NCBI GenBank assembly: GCA_023140595.1
Contig: JAGLLI010000170.1
Coordinates: 1 to 5,913 of the forward strand
Reading direction: 5' to 3'
Source of the DNA: Candidatus Parcubacteria bacterium
GTDB taxonomy: Bacteria; Patescibacteriota; Patescibacteriia; Patescibacteriales; UBA12075
DNA: 5,913 nt
The notes beneath the pieces are model-generated. The model made no database searches. It had not been told where the DNA came from and worked only from the letters and a program-made list of their open reading frames with translations. Below, piece by piece: positions 1-4,592 of the stretch. Numbering within the stretch: position 1 is the stretch's first letter; every line of letters starts with the position of its first letter. The position numbers were made by a program, and so were the translations under genes.

Positions 1-1797
1 GAAAAAATTCAAGATCAATATGATGAAGGATTATTAACCGACTCAGAAAGATACGCTAAAATTATTGAGCTTTGGACAAATGTTAAGGATAAAGTTACCG
101 ATATATGCAAGAAGGGACTTCCTGATGAAGGTCCTGTTTATTCAATGATTGAATCCGGAGCTCGCGGAAGCTGGGCGCAGTTAACGCAAATTCTCGGCAT
201 GAAAGGCTTGGTTACTTCTCCGTCCGGCGATATTATTGAACTTCCGGTTAAAGGAAATTTTAAAAAAGGTTTTCAAGTGTTGGAATATTTTATTTCTTCT
301 CATGGTGTGCGCAAGGGCTTGTCGGATACCGCCCTTAGAACCGCTAATGCCGGTTATTTGACCAGGCGCTTGGTTGATGTTGCCCAAGATATAATTGTTA
401 GTGAAGATGATTGCGGAGACAAAGAAGGTTTAATAATTACCAAGGAGGAAGGAGAAAAATTCGGATCAACTATTTTTGACAGGATTATCGGAAGATTTTT
501 AGCAGGCGATTTAAAAAATACCAAAGGCAAGGTTTTAGTAAAGAAAAACGAACTTATCACGGAAGATGTTATTGATAAAATTAAAAACGAAGATGTTGTT
601 GAGGCTTGTATTCGTTCCGCTCTAAGCTGTAAACTGGACAGAGGCGTGTGCGTGAAATGTTATGGCTGGGATTTGGGGCATAATAAAGAAGTGAAAAAAG
701 GAACGGCAGTGGGAATTGTTGCCGCGCAATCAATCGGCGAGCCCGGAACCCAGCTTACAATGAGAACTTTTCATACGGGCGGTGTTGCCGGTGTTGATGA
801 TATTACACAAGGGTTGCCAAGAGTCGAAGAGATTTTTGAAGCAAGACCGCCAAAACACAAAGCCTTTATCTCTGATGTGGATGGAAAAGTTTCCATTGAA
901 ACCGCGCAGCGAACGACCGAAGACGGAGCTGGAAAAACAGTTGTCAGCAATCCGCAAGCGAAAATTTTAAAAATTAATTATGAAGGCTTTAATTTGGATA
1001 AATATTATTTTGCCGATACAGTTAAAGAGGCGCGGATGCAAGCCAAAGCAAAAACGAAATCCAAGCAAAAGTCGATTAAAATAGAACCGAAAATCAAAGT
1101 TAAAAACGGAGATAAAGTCAGCGCCGGAGCGAAATTGTTTACAGCAGGGGATATTACGGTTACTGCTGAAACCGGCGGAGTTGTTGAATCGGATGAAAAA
1201 ATGATTAAAGTTAAAGTTAAAGCCAAAAAAGTTAAAGAGTTTATTGTTCCAAGGGGATTGTCAATATTGGCGCAAGAAGGCGATGATGTTAAAAAGGGCG
1301 ATCAATTAACCGACGGCAGTATTGATGTTCAGCAGTTATACAGTTTGAAAGACCGTTTAAGCGCGCAAAGATATATTATCCAGGAAATTCAGAATGTTTA
1401 TTCATCCCAAGGACAGCCGCTTAATGATAAGCATATTGAAATTATAGCCAAGCAGATGTTTTCCCGCTTTTTTGTCAATAAATCAGATAATCCGGAATTG
1501 CTTCCGGGAGAGATTGTTGAAAACAGCGTTTTGGAGCGAGCCAAAAAGAAAAACAGCAATCCCATTGATGTAAGCAGATTGTTAATGGGCATTACCAAAG
1601 CTTCGCTGACAACTGACAGTTTTTTGTCAGCAGCCTCTTTTCAGGAAACAGCCAGGGTATTAATTGAAGCGTCAGTCAGCGGCAAGATTGATTATTTAGA
1701 GGGCTTAAAAGAAAACGTCATTATCGGACGTTTAATTCCGGCCGGAACAGGGTATAAGGGGAGGGTTAAGAGAGGAGAATACAAATTAGGCGCTTAG
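1..1797 (+). CDS. rpoC: DNA-directed RNA polymerase beta' subunit, C-terminal part (5' end outside window)
   Basis: Largest catalytic subunit of RNA polymerase. The frame is open from base 1, so the ATG at 145 is internal (residue 49 of the fragment) and not the true start; 598 residues are present and the catalytic NADFDGD motif lies upstream of the window. Visible landmarks in order: the SGARGS motif (about residues 52-57); the bridge helix, from EYFISSHG to the YLTRRLVDVA segment (about 95-128); the second zinc site with Cys138, Cys210, Cys217 and Cys220, all four ligands kept; and the trigger loop AAQSIGEPGTQLTMRTFH (about 241-258) with the Met-Arg-x-x-His residues that contact the incoming NTP. 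No large insertion sits in the trigger loop, unlike E. coli. A lysine-rich stretch (about 345-370) lies in the jaw-side region and looks lineage-specific. The C-terminal NVIIGRLIPAGTG motif is intact and followed by a short tail ending YKLGA. Convergent with porB; shares a terminator with it. Confidence 0.98.
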   Translation, partial: EKIQDQYDEGLLTDSERYAKIIELWTNVKDKVTDICKKGLPDEGPVYSMIESGARGSWAQLTQILGMKGLVTSPSGDIIELPVKGNFKKGFQVLEYFISSHGVRKGLSDTALRTANAGYLTRRLVDVAQDIIVSEDDCGDKEGLIITKEEGEKFGSTIFDRIIGRFLAGDLKNTKGKVLVKKNELITEDVIDKIKNEDVVEACIRSALSCKLDRGVCVKCYGWDLGHNKEVKKGTAVGIVAAQSIGEPGTQLTMRTFHTGGVAGVDDITQGLPRVEEIFEARPPKHKAFISDVDGKVSIETAQRTTEDGAGKTVVSNPQAKILKINYEGFNLDKYYFADTVKEARMQAKAKTKSKQKSIKIEPKIKVKNGDKVSAGAKLFTAGDITVTAETGGVVESDEKMIKVKVKAKKVKEFIVPRGLSILAQEGDDVKKGDQLTDGSIDVQQLYSLKDRLSAQRYIIQEIQNVYSSQGQPLNDKHIEIIAKQMFSRFFVNKSDNPELLPGEIVENSVLERAKKKNSNPIDVSRLLMGITKASLTTDSFLSAASFQETARVLIEASVSGKIDYLEGLKENVIIGRLIPAGTGYKGRVKRGEYKLGA

Positions 1798-1819
1798 GGG
1801 TTAGGAAATTTACATTTAT

Positions 1820-1861
1820 ATATAAAAAAATCGGTTTTTTAAAAAACCGATTTTTTTATAT
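1820..1861. terminator. Bidirectional intrinsic terminator between rpoC and porB
   Basis: A perfect palindrome: AATCGG and CCGATT cores are flanked by A/T runs so that all 42 bases pair with each other (centre at 1840/1841). Read on either strand it gives a hairpin followed by a run of seven T (1851-1857 on +, the complement of 1824-1830 on -). It lies 22 bases past the rpoC stop and 19 bases past the porB stop, so it can end both convergent transcripts. The stem is AT-rich with only three G:C pairs in a row, so its strength rests on length and the U tract. Confidence 0.85.
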
Positions 1862-1880
1862 TATCATAATCCATGATTAC

Positions 1881-2819
1881 CTAAGCACCTAATTTATATT
1901 TTTCTATATTATTATCAGCAAGTGTTTGAATGTATTTAATGACTTCTTTGCCTTCTTTGCTTTTAAATAAATGCGCAAAGCGCCTTTGCGGTTTTAGATA
2001 TTCTTCAACTTTGATTTTTTTAGCAGGTGTTTTCATAACTTTAATCAGCTCGCCGTCAATATATTCCAGCAGCGGGTAAAGACCTGTTTGCGCTGCCAGC
2101 TTGCTTAAGCTCATAGCTTGATCTGAACTGATGTGCCAGCCCGGAATGCAGGGGGCTAAGATTTGAATATAAGCGGGACCTTCTGTTGCAACTGCTTTTT
2201 TTACTTTAGCTTCAATATCTTCCAAGTAGCCGGCAGTTGTTTGCGCGACATATTTTAGTCCATGCGCCAAAGCAATAGCGATAATATCTTTTTTTTGCTG
2301 ATGAGATCCGATTGCGTCAATTGTTTTTCCGGAGCCTGCCGGTGTTGTCGTGGTGCTTGACCCCCAGGGAGTAGCGCCTGATGCTTGCATGCCTGTATTG
2401 GAATAAGCTTCATTGTCATAGCAAATATAGAGAATGTTTTCACCTCTTTCCCACATACCGCTTATCAGTCCGAAACCGATATCAAAAGTGCTGCCGTCTC
2501 CTCCTTGGGCGACAACCTTGATTTTTTTGTCTTGTTTTTTTTGCTTAAGTCCGGCGTAAATTCCGGAAGCGATTGCGGCCGGGTTTTCAAATAAGGAATG
2601 AATCCAAGGCACCCCCCAAGCGCTTTCAGGGTAGGGAGTTGTGGTTACTTCCAGACATCCTGTCGCGTTGGTAATAATAGTATTCGGTCCGAGCGCGTTT
2701 ACAACCGTTCTGGCGGCAATAGCCTGTCCGCATCCGGCGCAAGCTCTGTGTCCCGGTGAAAACAATGAATCGGTTTTTTTGGATTTGACGATTGTTTTTA
2801 GAGATGTTTTAGTTGGCAT
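1881..2819 (-). CDS. porB: Pyruvate (2-oxoacid):ferredoxin oxidoreductase, beta subunit
   Basis: TPP-binding subunit of the enzyme that interconverts pyruvate plus CoA and acetyl-CoA plus CO2 with ferredoxin as electron partner; cytoplasmic. 312 residues, the normal length for a separate PorB. Near the N-terminus HRACAGCGQA supplies Cys27 and Cys30; Cys55 (ATGCLE) and Cys224 (APCIPGW) complete the four ligands expected for the proximal [4Fe-4S] cluster. The TPP/Mg motif starts GGDGSTFDIG (residues 107-116) and ends in YDNEAYSNTG (134-143). All key residues are present, so the protein should be active if its partners are made. The ATG at 2819 gives the usual N-terminal extension; there is no Shine-Dalgarno sequence in front. 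It is separated from porA by five unrelated genes and follows the DUF2283 gene by 33 bp. The last residues YKLGA match the end of RpoC. Pyruvate is the likely substrate, but other 2-oxoacids cannot be excluded. Confidence 0.95.
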   Translation of the reverse strand: MPTKTSLKTIVKSKKTDSLFSPGHRACAGCGQAIAARTVVNALGPNTIITNATGCLEVTTTPYPESAWGVPWIHSLFENPAAIASGIYAGLKQKKQDKKIKVVAQGGDGSTFDIGFGLISGMWERGENILYICYDNEAYSNTGMQASGATPWGSSTTTTPAGSGKTIDAIGSHQQKKDIIAIALAHGLKYVAQTTAGYLEDIEAKVKKAVATEGPAYIQILAPCIPGWHISSDQAMSLSKLAAQTGLYPLLEYIDGELIKVMKTPAKKIKVEEYLKPQRRFAHLFKSKEGKEVIKYIQTLADNNIEKYKLGA

Positions 2820-2852
2820 AAATTAAATAATTTAGATATTTATTTAGAATAG

Positions 2853-3065
2853 TTAATAATTGGATGGTAAAACATTTTTTATTTCTTTAATATTTTTTAT
2901 CTTATCAAATTGTCCGATAAATTTAGACGCGTCAAGAATTTCAATTAAAATCGGTTTTTTCGCGTCAGAAAGATGGATAATAAAACTGCCGAATTCACGG
3001 GTATGGGTAATTTTTCCTTTACCAATCTCCCAGCTTATTATATTTGCTTCAGGGTCGTAGATCAT
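2853..3065 (-). CDS. DUF2283 family small protein, putative toxin-antitoxin component
   Basis: 70 residues. The start MIYDPEAN and the later VxLIEILDASKF-like segment (here IEILDASKFI, residues 41-50) match the pattern of the DUF2283 family, whose members open with a YDPEAD-type motif, run through beta strands and end the core in a (V)GIEILDAS motif. There is no signal peptide or membrane segment, so it is probably cytoplasmic. The function of the family is not established; its genes are often found next to DUF4258-type genes, as here, which suggests that the two form a toxin-antitoxin-like pair. It starts 36 bp after the DUF4258 stop and ends 33 bp before porB. The core motif usually carries a metal- or nucleotide-neutral set of aliphatic residues, and I see no catalytic signature, so an antitoxin-like binding role is more plausible than an enzymatic one. 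Family call from pattern only. Confidence 0.78.
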   Translation of the reverse strand: MIYDPEANIISWEIGKGKITHTREFGSFIIHLSDAKKPILIEILDASKFIGQFDKIKNIKEIKNVLPSNY

Positions 3066-3081
3066 TTAATTATCAATTTTC

Positions 3082-3100
3082 AATTACGAATTACGAATTA
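3082..3100. repeat. Short tandem repeat with 7-bp period in the DUF4258-DUF2283 gap
   Basis: AATTACG occurs twice in a row followed by AATTA (2.7 copies), filling more than half of the 36-bp gap between the two genes. On the transcribed strand it reads TAATTCGTAATTCGTAATT. It is followed by the related AATTGAAAATTGATAATT stretch. It interrupts an otherwise tightly packed operon. It may be a copy of a dispersed intergenic repeat; only one copy lies in the window. Confidence 0.7.
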
Positions 3101-3101
3101 A

Positions 3102-3320
3102 TTATGGCTTAATAGGATAAAATGTAATCACCCGTGCCACTCCCTCTCTTTTGTCATAAACAACTTTTATATTGTCTTTGCGAACGGATAAATAATTTCC
3201 CTTTTTTACAGTTTTATCAGGATTTTTTATTACATCTTCAATTTCTTCTTTGCGAAAAAACACCTTATGTTTATTAAGTATTTCAAATTTTTGATTTGCG
3301 TAGCTGGTGAAATAGATCAT
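3102..3320 (-). CDS. DUF4258-like small protein, putative toxin-like partner of the DUF2283 protein
   Basis: 72 residues. The pattern fits DUF4258: a first strand-helix with TxxAxxKxxIL (TSYANQKFEIL, residues 5-15), a helix ending in the hallmark NPD (VIKNPDKTVKKG, 30-41), then paired strands KVVYDKREGVARVITFYP (52-69). Members are small basic proteins often found beside toxin-antitoxin genes and DUF2283 genes; their biochemical role is not settled. Oddity: most members have His just before the first Ala (xHA), and here that position is Tyr7. Its ATG overlaps the RelE stop by four bases (ATGA at 3317-3320), so it is probably translated by coupling with RelE. It could be a RelE-fold relative, a second toxin, or an accessory protein of the RHH/RelE pair. 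Confidence 0.72.
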   Translation of the reverse strand: MIYFTSYANQKFEILNKHKVFFRKEEIEDVIKNPDKTVKKGNYLSVRKDNIKVVYDKREGVARVITFYPIKP

Positions 3321-3589
3321 AAATTTTTATAAATATCATGGTTGCCGATGGACATAAAAACGATATCGCCGTTTGAAACGCGCTCAAAAATAATGCGATA
3401 ATTTTTATTTATTGAAATAGACCAGACACCTTTGAAATCGCCGTGTAATTCGTGAATGCGCAATGAAGAATGAAGCGGATTTTGTTTAAAAATTTTTTCT
3501 TTTTTCTTGGCGCTGTTAATAATATTTCTTGGCAGTTTTTTAAGTTGCTTCACGAATTTTGTTGAATATTCAATATCTTTTATAATCAT
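3317..3589 (-). CDS. RelE/ParE-superfamily toxin (YafQ/RelE-like mRNA interferase)
   Basis: 90 residues, the typical length for this superfamily, whose RelE branch cuts mRNA on the ribosome. The N-terminal YSTKFVKQLKKLP helix (residues 8-20), the LRIHELHGDFKGVWSISI core (43-60), the NYRIIFER strand (63-70) and the C-terminal IGNHDIY (81-87) match the RelE/YafQ layout. Candidate catalytic or RNA-contacting residues are Arg44, His46, His49, Arg65 and His84. The conserved GxxxGxWS and YRIIF segments argue for an intact toxin; I see no disabling change. The gene overlaps the upstream antitoxin by four bases (ATGA, 3586-3589) and the downstream DUF4258 gene by four bases. A ParE-type gyrase inhibitor is the main alternative, but the late His in GNHDxY favours the RelE/YafQ ribonuclease branch. 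Confidence 0.9.
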   Translation of the reverse strand: MIIKDIEYSTKFVKQLKKLPRNIINSAKKKEKIFKQNPLHSSLRIHELHGDFKGVWSISINKNYRIIFERVSNGDIVFMSIGNHDIYKNL

Positions 3590-3816
3590 AAAAGATCAGC
3601 TAATGAATTAGCCTTAATCGTTTTACCTTCTTTGTATTCTTTTCTCGCTTGTATAATATCCTTCATTAACTCTTTTTCCGATATTACATCCTCAGTATCC
3701 ATTTTAAACAAATATTTAAAATATTCACTAACTGATTTAAAACAACCGTTTTTTACTCTTTTTTTTATGTCTTTTATTATATTTTCCTGCAAAGAAATGC
3801 TTAAAACTTGTCTCAT
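3586..3816 (-). CDS. Ribbon-helix-helix antitoxin (CopG/ParD-like)
   Basis: 76 residues. The N-terminal strand RQVLSISLQ (2-10), helix NIIKDIKKRVKNG (12-24), then FKSVSEYFKYLFKMD (26-40) follow the strand-helix-turn-helix plan of a ribbon-helix-helix DNA-binding dimer. The rest (41-76) is charged and probably the tail that wraps round and neutralises the toxin. Such antitoxins also repress their own operon. It is first in a toxin-antitoxin operon, directly upstream of the RelE toxin with an ATGA overlap. A consensus-like promoter with two direct repeats lies just upstream (3843-3871), fitting autoregulation. The ATG at 3816 is chosen because it gives a complete first strand and lies about 20 nt from the predicted transcription start; no Shine-Dalgarno motif is present. 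This stretch is notably AT-rich: 3601-3720 has 32 G/C in 120 bases. Confidence 0.87.
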   Translation of the reverse strand: MRQVLSISLQENIIKDIKKRVKNGCFKSVSEYFKYLFKMDTEDVISEKELMKDIIQARKEYKEGKTIKANSLADLL

Positions 3817-3842
3817 ATTTTTTTGTTAATAATTATACTATT

Positions 3843-3871
3843 ATTGTATTACAGTTGTATTACAATGTCAA
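3843..3871 (-). promoter_or_regulatory. Sigma70-type promoter of the toxin-antitoxin operon
   Basis: On the minus strand TTGACA (3871-3866, a perfect -35 box) is followed after exactly 17 bp by TACAAT (3848-3843, five of six -10 positions). The expected start of transcription is near 3836, giving a leader of about 20 nt before the antitoxin ATG. The -35 box starts 14 bases after the pilin-like gene stops, so the toxin-antitoxin genes can be transcribed independently of the por genes. Confidence 0.72.
3844..3864. promoter_or_regulatory. Probable operator: two direct repeats inside the promoter
   Basis: TGTAATACAA occurs twice on the minus strand (3864-3855 and 3853-3844), offset by 11 bp, close to one helical turn. 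Each copy is nearly palindromic (TTGTnnnACAA in the upstream one). Together they fill the -35/-10 spacer and most of the -10 box, so a bound protein would block RNA polymerase. Ribbon-helix-helix antitoxins usually bind tandem short sites on one DNA face, which makes the adjacent antitoxin the likely binder. Confidence 0.68.
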
Positions 3872-3885
3872 ATTATTTCACAGTA

Positions 3886-4584
3886 TCATTTAGTACAGCA
3901 ACATCTTGTTTTATTATCTTCATGCTCTACTGTTCCGCAATCTGCTATGTTGGAATCTTTTTTAGTATTACAGTCAGTTTCCCAAGTACATCCCAGTATT
4001 GGCGCAATTTTGCAACAGCAAATGCTATATGAATTTTCAGGTTTGTTCTCAGTATTACAGTACCCTTCAGATTTATCTTTGTCATTATCATAACAGCTTT
4101 GAGCTATTTCCCAGCTACAAGACCCATGTCTATCGTCAGATTTTGTTTCCGGTTTTTTTTCATCAACCGTCTCAATCCCCACAGGCTTGAATTTTACCAA
4201 ATCAGGGTTAATGGTATTTAAGATCATATAAGAGCAAAATACAAGAACCATTCCTGTTAAGGAACCGCTTATGTATTGTTTTGCTTCGCCAACGCGCGTT
4301 TGATTGCCTCCGGCTGTAATCCAAACCACGCCGCCGATCATCATAACGACAGTGGCAAGGATTGCGACTACGCCGATTGCGTATTTGTAAATTGCTTGGA
4401 TATAATCGGCAATTGGTTTTGTTGTGCCTTTTTTTTCAAAAGTTATTTCTTTAAGATCGCCGATTGGAACCTGAAATTTATAGGGCTCAATAGCATTAAC
4501 TTCAACCGGAATTAAAAAAACAGTACAGCAAAAAATTTGCGTAAATATGATTAAAGATAAAATTTTTATAAAATTTTTCGGCAT
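3886..4584 (-). CDS. Secreted/membrane pilin-like protein (Patescibacteria T4SS-pilin type) with cysteine-rich tail
   Basis: 232 residues. A signal peptide (1-31) has a hydrophobic core and a likely cleavage after VNA. A short charged region follows, then membrane segments at about 67-90 (AIGVVAILATVVMMIGGVVW) and 105-124 (SGSLTGMVLVFCSYMILNTI), linked by a loop with GNQTRVGEAKQYI. This two-helix hairpin with a GGxxWxTAGGNxxRVxxAKxxI-style loop is characteristic of the small VirB2/TrbC-like proteins annotated as 'pilin' in Patescibacteria. After residue 150 comes a tail unusual for a pilin: two cysteine-rich modules (156-191 and 199-230). With the loop inside, the tail would lie outside the cell membrane, where disulfides can form. 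The gene starts 8 bp after porA, so it is probably co-transcribed, yet it has no obvious metabolic link to it. No secretion ATPase or other T4SS gene is visible here. It may be a structural surface protein and not a true pilin. Confidence 0.75.
   Translation of the reverse strand: MPKNFIKILSLIIFTQIFCCTVFLIPVEVNAIEPYKFQVPIGDLKEITFEKKGTTKPIADYIQAIYKYAIGVVAILATVVMMIGGVVWITAGGNQTRVGEAKQYISGSLTGMVLVFCSYMILNTINPDLVKFKPVGIETVDEKKPETKSDDRHGSCSWEIAQSCYDNDKDKSEGYCNTENKPENSYSICCCKIAPILGCTWETDCNTKKDSNIADCGTVEHEDNKTRCCCTK
3895..3990 (-). repeat. Cysteine-rich module 2 of the pilin-like protein
   Basis: Encodes residues 199-230: CTWE, then C-x5-C-x10-C-x11-CCC (Cys199, 205, 216, 228-230), ending two residues before the stop. 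It is a slightly shortened version of module 1 with the same order of six cysteines, so it probably arose by duplication. Confidence 0.75.
4012..4119 (-). repeat. Cysteine-rich module 1 of the pilin-like protein
   Basis: Encodes residues 156-191: CSWE, then cysteines spaced C-x7-C-x11-C-x12-CCC (Cys156, 164, 176, 189-191). It aligns with module 2 through the C-[ST]-W-E opening, the CNT-type turn and the terminal CCCxK. Six cysteines suit three disulfides or a metal site. Confidence 0.75.
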
Positions 4585-4592
4585 ATTTTTAT

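Noticed and set aside
1198..1240. GTTAAA-rich tandem repeat in rpoC as a possible regulatory repeat
   Set aside because: It encodes a lysine/valine-rich strand (KVKVKAKKVKEF) in frame, and the irregular units fit low-complexity coding sequence.
1613..1630. Hairpin CTGACA-GTTTTT-TGTCAG with a T run, terminator-like
   Set aside because: It lies inside rpoC, whose frame and conserved sequence continue for another 165 bases; it is coding sequence by chance.
145..1797. An rpoC start at the ATG at 145
   Set aside because: The same frame is open back to base 1 and the upstream codons (EKIQDQYDEGLLTDSERYAK...) read as normal beta' sequence, so the gene continues off the left edge.
2385..2594. A + strand ORF antisense to porB (and others at 782-970, 2641-2826, 5124-5423)
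   Set aside because: These are shadows of strongly conserved genes on the other strand or frame, with no recognisable protein pattern or start signals.
3832..3837. Perfect TATAAT on the minus strand as the toxin-antitoxin -10 box
   Set aside because: The only good -35 box (TTGACA) is 28 bp away and no alternative -35 exists at 16-18 bp; TACAAT at 3848-3843 has exact 17-bp spacing. It could still be a weak secondary start.
3808..4032. A + strand 74-residue ORF with a hydrophobic start, resembling a small membrane toxin
   Set aside because: It runs antisense across the antitoxin start, its promoter and the cysteine-rich end of the pilin-like gene; the hydrophobic run is a by-product of A/T-rich promoter DNA and no start signal supports it.
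2820..4592. A transposon or insertion sequence as the vehicle of the porA-porB insert
   Set aside because: I found no transposase, terminal inverted repeats or target-site duplication at the borders; how the genes arrived remains unknown.
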